Source: Deltaproteobacteria bacterium (GTDB lineage: Bacteria > Myxococcota > Kuafuiibacteriia > Kuafuiibacteriales > Kuafuiibacteriaceae). From it: DNA of 64,000 bases. Of this stretch, positions 49,448-58,769 are shown piece by piece. Position 1 is the stretch's first letter. Every line of letters starts with the position of its first letter. Both the position numbers and the translations under genes were made by a program. The DNA is taken from the NCBI GenBank assembly GCA_016703535.1, contig JADJBV010000001.1, positions 3,648,001 to 3,712,000 on the forward strand. Reading direction: 5' to 3'. A model generated the notes under the pieces. It ran no database searches, was not told the origin of the DNA, and saw only the letters and a list, made by a program, of their open reading frames with translations.

Positions 49448-52400
49448 ATGCGGCGCCTGCTCTTGGCCCTGACCTTTGGCCTACCCGCGCTGGCCTGCAC
49501 GGCCGATGAGGCGCCCCGGATCCTCTCGGTGTCGCTGACCGGCCAGACCCCGGACTTCGAAGGCCCCTATCAGGTCGTGGTCCGGGCCGACGACGACCGG
49601 ACCTTGGACCGGGTCGAGCTGGTCTACTCCATCCAAGATCCACCCCTCGGCCCGCTGACGGTGCCCCTGGTCGAGGCCGAACCCACCCGCTGGGTCGGCG
49701 CCCTCCCCGCCCAACCCTTAGGGACCGTGGTCCGCTACCGGGCCCGGGCCCAGGCCGGCGACGCCGAGACCTACTGGCCCGAATCGCCCCTCGAAGGGTT
49801 GGAGCTGATCGTCGGCAACGTGCCCTCCCGCCCTGCCCTCTACGCGGTGTGGCCCGATCGGGGCCCCACCACCGGGGGCACCGAGGTCCTGCTCGTCGGT
49901 CAGGACCTGCGCCCCGGCCTGATCGCCCGCTTTGGGGGCCGCCCCGGCGAGACCCTTTCAGTTTTGTCTCGAACTCAAGCAAAGGTCCGGACGCCGCCCG
50001 GACCCGGCGGGTGGGTGGAGGTCAGCCTGACCCAACCCGATGGCGGTGCCACCGCCCGGGCCGACGCCTTCTTCTACTTCCCTGCCCCAGAGATCCTGTC
50101 GGTCACCCCGGACCACGGCCCGGTCGCGGGGGGCACCCGGGTCACCATCCGGGGCCGCCACTTCCCCCGGAGCGGCACCCAGTTTTCTTTCGACGGCCTG
50201 CCGGCCACCGACGTGGTGATCCTCTCGGACGTCGAGGCCCTGGCCGTCACGCCGCCCCACCCGGCCGGCTTGGTGACCGTGCGGGTCGAACACCCGACCG
50301 ACGGCTTCGGCGAAAAGATCAACGCCTACGATTACATCCCGCCGCCCGAGGTCTTGGCGGTCGATCCCAACCGCGGGCCCGATCTGGGCGGCACACCCGT
50401 GGTGATCAGCGGCCGCTTCTTCCAGCCCAACCCTCGGGTGCTCTTCGGCGGACGCCCGGCCCTCGACGTCCAGTTCGTGGACTCCACTCGGCTCACGGCC
50501 CGGACCCCGGCGCACCCGGTGGGCTTCGCCGACGTCGAGGTCGAGAACACCGACGGCCAAAGCGGGGCCCTGCCCCGAGGCTTCTTGTACATCGGCCCGC
50601 CCGAAATCGGGCAGGTCATCGAACCTTGGGCCAGCGCCAGCGGCGGCGCCACCGTCCGAGTCCTCGGCGCCAACTTCGAGGGCTCGACCCAGGTCGAGAT
50701 GATCCAAAACGGGCAGACCTTTGTCTTGGCGTGCACCTTCGTCGGTCCGGGGGAGCTCTCTTGCCAGACCCCCACCGCGCCCGTTGGGCCCTATCGGGTA
50801 ATGGTCACCAACAGCGACGGCCGCTCCGATTTCCTCGAGGACGCCCTGACCCTCTTTCGGATCGACTTGGTGTCCCCGGCCCGGGGCCCGGCCGCCGGCG
50901 GCACCAACGTGGAGATCGAAGGTGTGTTTTTGCCGCCAACCACCGGGATCTCCTTCGGCCCCAACAACCCCGCCAACTGCCAATGGGTGAGCCCCAATCG
51001 CATCGACTGCGTCACTCCGCCCGGCCCTGCTGATCAGTTCGTCGACGTCTTGGCCCAACCCAGCGGCGCCGGCCAGGTGCCCTCGACCCTGCCGGACGGC
51101 TATTTTTACGTCTCGCCCCCGGTCATCACCGGCCTCAGCCCCGACGAAGGCCCGACCTACGGCGGCACGGTGATCACCATCTCGGGCGACTTCTTCCAGC
51201 CCGGCGCCACCGTCACCATCGGCGGCGTCGCCTGCCGAAACGTCGTGGTGCTCAGCCCAACGACCATCACCTGTACGGTGCCCGCCCAAGGCCCGGGCCT
51301 GGCCGAGGTCGTGGTGACCAACCCCGACGCCCAAACCGGCGCGTTTTTGGGCTTCGACTACGTGCCGATCACCTTCGAGCCCAACTGGAGTTTGGTCGAC
51401 GGCTTCTCCAACCTGACCATCCGGGGCGTCAACCTGACCCCCAACGCGATCGTGCGGATCGACGGGGTCATCGCGCCGGCCTTCCAGTTCATCGACGATC
51501 ACACCCTCAAGGTGCGGGCCCCGCCTCGCAACACCACCGGTTCGGTCGAGGTCTTGGTCCAGATCCCCGGGCGGCCCAACGACGTCGCCCCGGATCGCTT
51601 CAGCTATCGAGTCTATCGGGACCGCACCGAACCGAGCATGTTCGGCGGCGACGAGGCCTCGGACGTGAAGATCGTCGATCTCGACGGCGACGGCGATCAG
51701 GACCTGGTCTACATCAACGGCTCGGTCGATCTGAGCGGGCGCAGCGAGATCCTGGAGAACCTCGGCCCGGGCCAAGGTTTTGCGACCACCCTGTTCGGGC
51801 TCAACCAGGTCGGCAACGAAGGGGGCGTGTGCGACACCAACGGCGACGGCCTGCCCGAGCTGATCTGGGGCACCAGCGGCCAAGCCGTCCCGTACTTCCG
51901 AAACCGGGGCAACCTCAACCTGGCCCTGACCCCGCTGCCGAGTGATCCCACCGACGCCTTCGAGGCCGGCTTCTTCGACGTCGACGGCGACGGCGACTGC
52001 GACATCATCAGCCTCTCGATCAGCGCCGACGACTCGGTGTTGATCAACGACGGCGCCGGGCGTTTCCGCGCCTTGCCGAACCCGATGGCCAACGAGCCGG
52101 GCTTCGTCCACGACCACAAGGTGGACGTCGGTGACCTGGATCAGGACGGGATCCCGGACATCGTGGTGGTGGTGGACGACGTCAACTTTGGGGTGCCCCC
52201 CACCCAACGCCACCGGATCTACCGGGGCCAAGGCAACGGCACCTGGATCGAAGACCTCCAGAACCGGCCGCTCCTCGAGACCATCAACGGCGACATCTAC
52301 GACATCCGGATCGGCGACGTTGATCTGGATGGGGACCTGGATCTGGTGATGCCGGCCTTCAACCGAGCCCCGGTCATCTTGCTCAACGACGGGGTCGGCC

Positions 52401-52699
52401 GCTTCAGCCGCAGCTTCGACCTGCCCCAAGCCCCCCGCCCCGATTCTTCGATCCTGCTCGAGGACGTGGAGGGGGACGGGGACCTGGACCTGTTGCTGGT
52501 CAGCCTGGACCCCTCGACCTCTTCCGCGCTTTTCTTGAACGACGGTCTCGGCCACTACACCCGGGCCACGGCCGGGGAGCCCCCGGGGGGCTTCGCCTCC
52601 TACCGGGCGGCGATCGGCGATGTGAGCGGAGATGGGCGTAAAGACCTGCTGTTTGGGGCAGTCTTCGACAACAACCGGCTGTTCTTCGCTGAGGAATGA
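49448..52699 (+). CDS. Lipoprotein with seven IPT/TIG-type domains and FG-GAP repeats
   Basis: 1083 residues from ATG at 49448; the longer frame overlaps the divergent gene. The signal has lipobox LPALAC. After an Ig-like first domain there are about seven IPT/TIG-type units (PEILSVTPDHGPVAGGTRV; PEVLAVDPNRGPDLGGTPV; PVITGLSPDEGPTYGGTVI). The last 350 residues hold seven FG-GAP/VCBS repeats with calcium-type loops (DLDGDGDQDLV; DVDGDGDCDII; DVDLDGDLDLV), which should form an integrin-like propeller. This is a surface adhesin or polysaccharide-binding architecture. It is divergent from the FrzS/AglZ-like gene over 136 bp. Confidence 0.88.
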   Translation: MRRLLLALTFGLPALACTADEAPRILSVSLTGQTPDFEGPYQVVVRADDDRTLDRVELVYSIQDPPLGPLTVPLVEAEPTRWVGALPAQPLGTVVRYRARAQAGDAETYWPESPLEGLELIVGNVPSRPALYAVWPDRGPTTGGTEVLLVGQDLRPGLIARFGGRPGETLSVLSRTQAKVRTPPGPGGWVEVSLTQPDGGATARADAFFYFPAPEILSVTPDHGPVAGGTRVTIRGRHFPRSGTQFSFDGLPATDVVILSDVEALAVTPPHPAGLVTVRVEHPTDGFGEKINAYDYIPPPEVLAVDPNRGPDLGGTPVVISGRFFQPNPRVLFGGRPALDVQFVDSTRLTARTPAHPVGFADVEVENTDGQSGALPRGFLYIGPPEIGQVIEPWASASGGATVRVLGANFEGSTQVEMIQNGQTFVLACTFVGPGELSCQTPTAPVGPYRVMVTNSDGRSDFLEDALTLFRIDLVSPARGPAAGGTNVEIEGVFLPPTTGISFGPNNPANCQWVSPNRIDCVTPPGPADQFVDVLAQPSGAGQVPSTLPDGYFYVSPPVITGLSPDEGPTYGGTVITISGDFFQPGATVTIGGVACRNVVVLSPTTITCTVPAQGPGLAEVVVTNPDAQTGAFLGFDYVPITFEPNWSLVDGFSNLTIRGVNLTPNAIVRIDGVIAPAFQFIDDHTLKVRAPPRNTTGSVEVLVQIPGRPNDVAPDRFSYRVYRDRTEPSMFGGDEASDVKIVDLDGDGDQDLVYINGSVDLSGRSEILENLGPGQGFATTLFGLNQVGNEGGVCDTNGDGLPELIWGTSGQAVPYFRNRGNLNLALTPLPSDPTDAFEAGFFDVDGDGDCDIISLSISADDSVLINDGAGRFRALPNPMANEPGFVHDHKVDVGDLDQDGIPDIVVVVDDVNFGVPPTQRHRIYRGQGNGTWIEDLQNRPLLETINGDIYDIRIGDVDLDGDLDLVMPAFNRAPVILLNDGVGRFSRSFDLPQAPRPDSSILLEDVEGDGDLDLLLVSLDPSTSSALFLNDGLGHYTRATAGEPPGGFASYRAAIGDVSGDGRKDLLFGAVFDNNRLFFAEE

Positions 52700-52767
52700 C
52701 GGCTTTACGGACGTCGGGACGCGGGCTAGTGTCCAAGAGACTGGGCCCTTAGGGCTCGGAGAGCCGC

Positions 52768-55296
52768 ATGAACGTGGTCTATGAGGGTGAGCGCGAGAAG
52801 GGCTCCTTGTTGAGGCGGGCCACGCGCCTGCTGCTGTTTTTGGTCGCGGTGGGCGGCGTGGGCGGCCTGGTCGTCGGGGTCGCCGCCTATTCCATCTTCG
52901 CCGCCGATGTCCCCAACTTCGAGAGCATCGACGACTACCGGCCCAAAACCGTGAGCCGGGTCTTCGGCCAAGAGGGCCAGCTGATCGGCGAGTTCTACCG
53001 AGAGCGGCGCCTGTTTTTGCCCTACGACCAGATCCCGCCCAAGTTGGTCCAGGCCTTCCTCGCCTCCGAGGACGACCGCTTCTTCGAACACCAGGGCATC
53101 GACTACTGGGGCATCATCCGGGCCGCCGTCGCCAACATGCGGGCCGGCCGGGTGGTCCAAGGCGGCTCCACCATCACCCAGCAGGTGGCCAAGTCCCTGA
53201 TCATCTCGGTCGACGGCTACAAGAAGGGCTCGGCCAAAAAGTACTCCCGCAAGATCCGGGAGGCCATCTTGGCCTCACGCCTGGAGAAGAAGCTCAGCAA
53301 ACCTGAGATCCTGACCCTCTACCTGAACCAGATCTTCCTCGGGAACCAGGCCTACGGCGTCCAGGCCGCGGCCCAAAACTACTTCCGCAAAAACGTGGGC
53401 GACATGAACGTCGCCGAGATGGCGTTGTTGGCCGGCTTGCCCCAGGCCCCCTCCCGGTATTCGCCCTTCCGCCACCCCAAAGAGGCCAAAGATCGCCGGG
53501 AATACGTGCTGCGCCGGATGCTCGAGGAGAAGTTCATCACCGAAGCCGAGCTGATCGAGGCCAAGGAGACGCCCATCGAGGTGTTCCGGGCCCCGGACGT
53601 CTCCAAGGAAGTGACGCCCTACTTCACCGAACACGTACGCCGGCAGCTCTTCGAGATGTACGGCGAAGACAAGGTGCTCGACGACGGCCTCACCGTCTAC
53701 ACCACCGTCGACGTCGAGCGGTACCGAGCGGGCGAAGACGCCATCTACGACAACCTCCGCATGGTCGACAAACGCCAGGGGTATCGGGGCCCGGTGGGCC
53801 AACTCAAGACCGAAGAAGAGCGGAAGAAGTTCCTCAAGTCCTACTCGGACGAGCTGCAAGCCCTGGGTCGATACGCGGCCCTCAAACCGGGCGAACTTTA
53901 CGTCGGCCTGATCAAGAAGATCGATCGCACCGCCAACAACATCTACCTCGACATCGGGCCCCACCAGGCCTTTTTGCCCCTGGCCACCATGCGTTGGGCC
54001 CGGGAGGTGGACCCCAACGTCTGGTTCGAGCGGGGCCTCCTTTCGGCCATCCCCAAGACCTTCAAGGTCGGCGACCTGATCTTGGTGCGGGCGACCACCG
54101 TCGAGGACATCAAAAAAGATCGCTTCGCCGCGGCCCACCTGAAGTCGATCCCCGATGATCCCTCGATGAAGGCGGTGGCCCTGGAGCAGGAGCCCAACCT
54201 GGAGACCGCACTCCTTTCCGTCGAATCCAAGAGCGGCTACGTCTTGACCATGATCGGGGGCTACTCCTTCGATCGCAGCGAGTTCAACCGGGCGCTCCAG
54301 TCTTGCCGCCAGCCGGGTTCGTCCTTCAAGCCCATCATCTATTCGGCGGCCATCACCTTGAACAACTGGACCGCCTCCACGACGGTACTCGACGCGCCGG
54401 TGGCCTTCGACGATCCCGAGGCCCAAAAGCGCTGGAAGCCGAACAACTTCGACACCAAGTTTATGGGTGAGGTCACGCTCCGCACCGCGCTGCAGAACTC
54501 CATGAACGTGCCGGCCATCCGGGTGTTGGACGGCGTCGGCATCGGGCCGGCCATCCAGTACGCCAAACGCCTGGGCATCACCACCGAGCTGCGCCCCGAG
54601 TTGGGCCTGGCCCTCGGCGCTTCTTGCGTCACCATGGGCGAGTTGACCGACGTCTACCAACTCTTCTCCAACTACGGAAAACGGGTCGGGAAGCGCTTCA
54701 TCACCCGGGTCATCGATCGGGACGGCAAGGTGCTCTACGACGACGGCTACCACAAAGATCCCTGGGCCGGCGTGGGGCTGAAGATCGAGCGTTCCATTCA
54801 ATGGAGCGACGAACGCCCCACCCAGGTCATCGATCCCCAAGACGGGTTCCTGGCGGTCAAGTTGATGCGCAACGTGGTCCTGGGCGGCACCGGCACCGGC
54901 GCTCAAAAGGTCGGCGTCCCCGTGGCGGGCAAGACCGGCACCACCAACGACTCCTTCGACGCCTGGTTCATGGGCTTCACCACCGACATCACCACCGCGG
55001 CTTGGGTCGGCTACGACGACTACGTGATCCCCATGGGGCGCTACGAACAAGGTGGTCGGGCGGCTCTGCCGGTGTGGACCGACTACATGAAGGTGGCGAT
55101 CAAGAAGAAGACCGACGAGTTCGACGCGCCCGCCGGGGTGGTATACGTGCGCATCGATCCCAAGACCGGCATGCGAGCCCGAGAAGACACGGTCGGCGCC
55201 GTCACCGAAGCCTTCAAGGAGGGCAACGAGCCAGCCGACTTCGTGGCCAAGGCGGGTGAGGCCCGCCCCGATCAGTTTTTCATGCAGGACAACTAG
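52768..55296 (+). CDS. mrcA: Class A penicillin-binding protein (PBP1A-like)
   Basis: 842 residues, ATG at 52768 after GGAGAG. A membrane helix at about 21-45 anchors it. The transglycosylase domain (about 60-240) has catalytic Glu in ASEDDRFFEHQGID, then GGSTITQQVAKSLI and SRKIREAILASRLEK. An OB-like insertion (about 370-440) is KPGELYVGLIKKID...ATMRWAREVDP. The transpeptidase has nucleophile Ser518 (SSFKP), SMN and KTGTT. It polymerises and cross-links peptidoglycan outside the inner membrane. It is followed within 1 bp by a membrane protein gene. Confidence 0.96.
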   Translation: MNVVYEGEREKGSLLRRATRLLLFLVAVGGVGGLVVGVAAYSIFAADVPNFESIDDYRPKTVSRVFGQEGQLIGEFYRERRLFLPYDQIPPKLVQAFLASEDDRFFEHQGIDYWGIIRAAVANMRAGRVVQGGSTITQQVAKSLIISVDGYKKGSAKKYSRKIREAILASRLEKKLSKPEILTLYLNQIFLGNQAYGVQAAAQNYFRKNVGDMNVAEMALLAGLPQAPSRYSPFRHPKEAKDRREYVLRRMLEEKFITEAELIEAKETPIEVFRAPDVSKEVTPYFTEHVRRQLFEMYGEDKVLDDGLTVYTTVDVERYRAGEDAIYDNLRMVDKRQGYRGPVGQLKTEEERKKFLKSYSDELQALGRYAALKPGELYVGLIKKIDRTANNIYLDIGPHQAFLPLATMRWAREVDPNVWFERGLLSAIPKTFKVGDLILVRATTVEDIKKDRFAAAHLKSIPDDPSMKAVALEQEPNLETALLSVESKSGYVLTMIGGYSFDRSEFNRALQSCRQPGSSFKPIIYSAAITLNNWTASTTVLDAPVAFDDPEAQKRWKPNNFDTKFMGEVTLRTALQNSMNVPAIRVLDGVGIGPAIQYAKRLGITTELRPELGLALGASCVTMGELTDVYQLFSNYGKRVGKRFITRVIDRDGKVLYDDGYHKDPWAGVGLKIERSIQWSDERPTQVIDPQDGFLAVKLMRNVVLGGTGTGAQKVGVPVAGKTGTTNDSFDAWFMGFTTDITTAAWVGYDDYVIPMGRYEQGGRAALPVWTDYMKVAIKKKTDEFDAPAGVVYVRIDPKTGMRAREDTVGAVTEAFKEGNEPADFVAKAGEARPDQFFMQDN

Positions 55297-55297
55297 C

Positions 55298-56167
55298 TTG
55301 GCCTCCGACTCCGACAAGGGCGCCAAACGTCCCAAGGCCGCCAGCCAAACGCCGACCGGCGATCTGAAGCGAGGCCTCCGAACCAACCCCAGCAACCCTC
55401 CGCCCGGTACGGTGGACCTGAAGCGCGGCAACAAGGCTCGCCGGCTCCAGATGATCGACTATCCAGAGGACGAACCCCTGGTCGATCACAAGGGGCGCAG
55501 CAAACCGCTCTACAAGCCCCAAACCCAACGCCCCCAGGACGCCCCTTGGCGCCCGACCCGCCCGGTGAGGTTGTTGCTCGGCCTGTTCCCCGGCCTGCGC
55601 CTGTTGGCCCTGGTCAACGTGAAGGAGGGGCTCGTCTACCTCTTGTTGGGCATCTTGAACCTGATCGGCGGGGTGATGTTGGCCTCCCGGTGGGCCAGCA
55701 ACATCGATCGGGTCCAGCACCTGCAACTCCGCCGTGAGTTGTTGCTCGGTCACGCCGCGATGGTGGCCGCGACGGTGTTGGTGTTCGAGCTGCTCCGCTT
55801 GGCGGGCACCTTGGCCGAACCCAACCGGGGGCCTCGGCTGCCCCGGGTCCTGGCGACGTTGTTGTTCCCCAGCGCCTTCGTGTTGTGGGGCAGCGTCGAG
55901 CTGATCGGCCTTTGGCCACGGCTGGTGGAGCCGGTCTTTTTTGCGGCCTCGCTCCTGACCTTGGGCAGCGTGCCCGGGGCCTTGTGGTGCCTCTTCGACG
56001 GCGGCTCTCGGGACGAAGATCAACAACGCCTCCTCCGACGGGTCAGTGGCGGCGTGGTGGCCTTGGCCGTGGGTGCGGGCGTAGCCCTGGTTCTGAGCGG
56101 CGCCGAGCCCATCGCCGAGGCCGCCCACCACCGCGGTTTTGCCCTGCTCCCCCAGCTCCTCCGCTGA
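55298..56167 (+). CDS. Membrane protein coupled to the PBP
   Basis: 289 residues from a probable TTG at 55298, one base after the PBP stop; no other start fits the full frame, but a later ATG at 55452 is possible. The first 90 residues are basic and polar (SQTPTGDLKRGLR; DHKGRSKPLYKPQ), then about five membrane helices (LLLGLFPGLRLLALV; LVYLLLGILNLIGGVML; LGHAAMVAATVLVFELL; VVALAVGAGVALVLSGA). No known family. Its tight link to the PBP suggests a role in cell-wall synthesis or its control. Confidence 0.65.
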   Translation: MASDSDKGAKRPKAASQTPTGDLKRGLRTNPSNPPPGTVDLKRGNKARRLQMIDYPEDEPLVDHKGRSKPLYKPQTQRPQDAPWRPTRPVRLLLGLFPGLRLLALVNVKEGLVYLLLGILNLIGGVMLASRWASNIDRVQHLQLRRELLLGHAAMVAATVLVFELLRLAGTLAEPNRGPRLPRVLATLLFPSAFVLWGSVELIGLWPRLVEPVFFAASLLTLGSVPGALWCLFDGGSRDEDQQRLLRRVSGGVVALAVGAGVALVLSGAEPIAEAAHHRGFALLPQLLR

Positions 56168-56285
56168 TCGCCCCACCGGCGCAAATTGCAGGCTTCGGCA
56201 GAAACGACCTGCAGCTTTCGCAAGTCACGGTCACACCCCCCACTCAAGCGGTCACTTCAGGAGGGGCGAACTTCGTCCGATCGGG

Positions 56286-56304
56286 TTGGCATAAGAGCTG
56301 CTTT
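56286..56304 (+). promoter_or_regulatory. Sigma54 promoter of the 65-residue ORF
   Basis: TTGGCATaagagcTGCTTT, with GG (56288-56289) and GC (56300-56301) exactly ten bases apart and the T-rich downstream part often seen. Predicted +1 is near 56313, 33 bases before the ATG. No copy of the T3SS enhancer motif is visible nearby. Confidence 0.65.
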
Positions 56305-56345
56305 ATGGGTCGGTGCGCACGACGCATCGCCGGAAGGGAGCCTCC

Positions 56346-56543
56346 ATGAGCCAACTCGAGAACCAGAAGACCCCGACCTCCAACCAGGACCTGGCCCATG
56401 GCACCTGCTGGACCCGGACCCGGCGCGACCGGACCCGGCCCACCCAAAACGTCTTGTCCGGGCTGCCCACCCTCCAGGATCGAGAGTCGGACATGAGTGA
56501 TCTGGGCCGGATGTTGACCGAACTGCGGACCAACCGGGGCTGA
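56346..56543 (+). CDS. Small polar protein, sigma54-driven
   Basis: 65 residues; GAAGGGAG stands six bases before the ATG. The protein is hydrophilic, with Arg-rich centre (CWTRTRRDRTRPTQN) and a C-terminal helix (ESDMSDLGRMLTELRTNRG). It has one Cys, no signal peptide and no known motif. The well-formed promoter and ribosome site argue that it is real. It ends 2 bp before the convergent protease gene. A regulator, a secreted peptide or an adaptor are all open. Confidence 0.6.
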   Translation: MSQLENQKTPTSNQDLAHGTCWTRTRRDRTRPTQNVLSGLPTLQDRESDMSDLGRMLTELRTNRG

Positions 56544-56545
56544 GC

Positions 56546-57955
56546 TCAACCGCCCGGAGCGAACCGGGGCTTCCTCCGAAGGCCCGCGCCCAAGAGGACC
56601 AAGAACACCCACCCGAACACCGGCGGGTGGCCCCCGGTCCCGATCGCCCGACACCCGCCCTCCTCCTTCGGCACCCCTTCGGAGCCCAGGTCGACGTCCG
56701 AACCCGAGTCGATGATCACTCCGCCGTCCGGCTCGGAGGCGTCGACCTCACCCTCCAGCGCCGAACCCAGATCCTCGAACACCCCGGCGTCCGGGGGCGG
56801 CGGCAGCGGCTGGGCCACACAAGCGAACAGTTGAGCGATGAGGTCCGGGCAACCGGCGCAGGTGGAGTAGCAGGCGTTGGCCATGCAGCTCAGGCACTCC
56901 ACGGCGGCGGGCAACAGCGCGGTGCAGGCGGGGTCATCGAGGGCCAAAAGCGGCGTCGACAAGGCGATCCGGCATTCATCACCGTCCGGGAAGGGCTGGT
57001 CCCGGCAAAGGGCCACCTCCCGGGCGCACCCCAGCTCGATGCCTCGGGCCACGGCCTCGGGCAACTCCCGGCGGGAGGCCCGAGGGAACCGGGCGGCGGG
57101 CAACTCGGTGGGTTGTTCTTGGGTACACGCTGGGCGCCGGCCGTCGGCACAGGCGGCGGCCAAAGTGTCCCGGAGGAAGGTGCGGTGCCGGTCGGGTCGG
57201 AGGGCCGCGGTCCAGACGCGGCAGTCGCTGCGGGAGGAGATCGCGACCACAAACCGATCGTCACCTTGGACCGCAAAAACGGGCCCGCCCGAGTCGCCGC
57301 TACAACCGACGCTGGTGCCCCCTCGCTCCGGTCCGCCATACCCGACATAAGCGCCGGTGACGGCCCGCAGCTCGACCTTAGCGATCCGCTTTTGTTCCGA
57401 GACCTGGCCGACCTCGTCCCGATCCACGCCCCAGCCCAACACGTTCACCGCCAAGCCCGGGACCACCTCCACCTCGGCGCCGATCGGGACCAGCGAGGGC
57501 AAAGGGGTGGTGAACCGGGCTTGGTTCAAGAACAACAGGCCAAGGTCTTCCCACAGATCTTCGCTGGCCAACCACCCCGGGTGGGCCACCTCGTTCACCA
57601 CTTCGGTCGCGTCCGCCGGCACGACCCCGCTGGCCACCTGGCTGAGCTCCGAGGCCCCCGAGACCCAAAAGCGGACCGAGGGCCCGATTTGCTGGCGCGC
57701 CGCCGCGAAGGTGTCCACGCAGTGCCCGGCCGTCAGGATCACGTCGGGCAAGATCTGCACGCCGGAACAGAACACCTGGCCTTGGTTGCCGTAGGTCGCC
57801 AACACCGCCACCGACGCCGGATCTTGATCCGACTCGGCGTTGCGGGCTCCGATCAACGGGGACTGGCCCCGCTCCACCTCGGGGCTGCAGGCCAAAAGGA
57901 GCGCCGCGCCCCCGACCCAACTCGATCGTCGTCGAGACCTCAACCCCGACCTCAC
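56546..57955 (-). CDS. Trypsin-like serine protease with MYXO-CTERM-like tail
   Basis: 469 residues from GTG at 57955, which overlaps the previous gene's stop (GTGA). The signal has lipobox LLLAC. Catalytic residues are His in TAGHC, Asp in the EDLGLLFL region and Ser in CSGDSGGP. A Cys-rich segment follows (CLSCMANACYSTCAGC), then an acidic Pro/Asp/Gly linker. The end is GGCRAIGTGGHPP, a short hydrophobic helix (VFGWVFLVLLGAGL) and RRKPRFAPGG, i.e. a MYXO-CTERM-like sorting signal. It is secreted and probably surface-held; having both a lipobox and a C-terminal sorting tail is odd, and one may not be used. Confidence 0.88.
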   Translation of the reverse strand: MRSGLRSRRRSSWVGGAALLLACSPEVERGQSPLIGARNAESDQDPASVAVLATYGNQGQVFCSGVQILPDVILTAGHCVDTFAAARQQIGPSVRFWVSGASELSQVASGVVPADATEVVNEVAHPGWLASEDLWEDLGLLFLNQARFTTPLPSLVPIGAEVEVVPGLAVNVLGWGVDRDEVGQVSEQKRIAKVELRAVTGAYVGYGGPERGGTSVGCSGDSGGPVFAVQGDDRFVVAISSRSDCRVWTAALRPDRHRTFLRDTLAAACADGRRPACTQEQPTELPAARFPRASRRELPEAVARGIELGCAREVALCRDQPFPDGDECRIALSTPLLALDDPACTALLPAAVECLSCMANACYSTCAGCPDLIAQLFACVAQPLPPPPDAGVFEDLGSALEGEVDASEPDGGVIIDSGSDVDLGSEGVPKEEGGCRAIGTGGHPPVFGWVFLVLLGAGLRRKPRFAPGG

Positions 57956-58668
57956 GGATCGGCGCGGCAGTAGCCGGTGTTGCCGCTGGGAGAGAGGGCC
58001 TGACACGGCAGCCCTAAGGGGCAACCTCCGTTCGGGTAGCTGCAGACCGGCAAGCAGCCGTAGCCCGCGCCGTTGAGGCAAACGTGGCCCGGCTGGCAAT
58101 CGCTTTGAGTGGCGCAGCTGGCGCCTGATCCGGCGTTGCCGGCCGCAAAACACTCCCAGATCTCCGGCTGTGGAAGGAGCCTGACCATGTAGCAGCCCAA
58201 GCCAGCGCCGCAGTCTTGGGTGATCGGATTGCAGGCGGTGCCGGGCCCAACGCCGCCGTCGCTCGGGCTGCCGGCATCGACGGCCACGCCGGAGTCGGGC
58301 ACCACGCCAGAGTCGGGCGTCACGCCAGAGTCGGGCACCACGCCGGAGTCGGGCACCACGCCGGAGTCGAACCCGCCGCCGTCGACCGGGACGCCGGCAT
58401 CAAACGGGACGCCGCTGTCGACCCGGACCCCGGTGTCGGTGGGGCCCGCGTCGCCGAAGCCGAGATCCGAGGGGCCGCCGACGTCGGTCACGAAGCCGAT
58501 GTCGGAGGGGAGCCCGGCGTCGAGGAGCGAAAGGCCACCGTCGAGGTCGCTCGGATCGATCCCGGAGTCGACGTTCGAACCTTGGGGCGGATCTTCGGAG
58601 CCACAGGCCGCGCTGGCCAAAGCCAAGGCCACCACCCAGATCGAAGTGCGCCGAAGGAGAGCCCGCAT
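57952..58668 (-). CDS. Asp/Gly-rich lipoprotein with PDSGV repeats
   Basis: 238 residues from ATG at 58668; earlier in-frame ATGs exist 3 and 6 codons upstream. The lipobox is ALASAAC. A 100-residue low-complexity linker rich in Asp, Gly, Ser and Pro follows, including PDSGV units. The C-terminus is Cys-rich (CNPITQDCGAGLGCY; CATQSDCQPGHVC; CLPVCSYPNGGCP), the pattern of deltaproteobacterial surface proteins. It is translationally coupled with the protease downstream and may be its partner or substrate. Confidence 0.8.
   Translation of the reverse strand: MRALLRRTSIWVVALALASAACGSEDPPQGSNVDSGIDPSDLDGGLSLLDAGLPSDIGFVTDVGGPSDLGFGDAGPTDTGVRVDSGVPFDAGVPVDGGGFDSGVVPDSGVVPDSGVTPDSGVVPDSGVAVDAGSPSDGGVGPGTACNPITQDCGAGLGCYMVRLLPQPEIWECFAAGNAGSGASCATQSDCQPGHVCLNGAGYGCLPVCSYPNGGCPLGLPCQALSPSGNTGYCRADP
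58285..58370. repeat. 18-bp tandem repeat within the lipoprotein gene
   Basis: About five imperfect copies of an 18-bp unit (CACGCCGGAGTCGGGCAC on the plus strand) encode the PDSGV repeat. Copy number may vary between strains. Confidence 0.8.
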
Positions 58669-58769
58669 CGGCCCCATGCAAAGCAAAGGTCGGACCGCCT
58701 GGCCCCCTCGCCCGAAATTGCTCCGACCCTTCAGCTCCGATCGACAGCGCCTTCAGGTGGATCCGACGA

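Noticed and set aside
49958..52555. 865-codon minus-strand frame opposite the IPT/FG-GAP gene
   Set aside because: Composition follows the repeats of the real gene read backwards; no motif or ribosome site.
58285..58370. CRISPR-like short repeats
   Set aside because: Contiguous 18-bp units without spacers that keep a reading frame (PDSGV) inside a lipoprotein gene.
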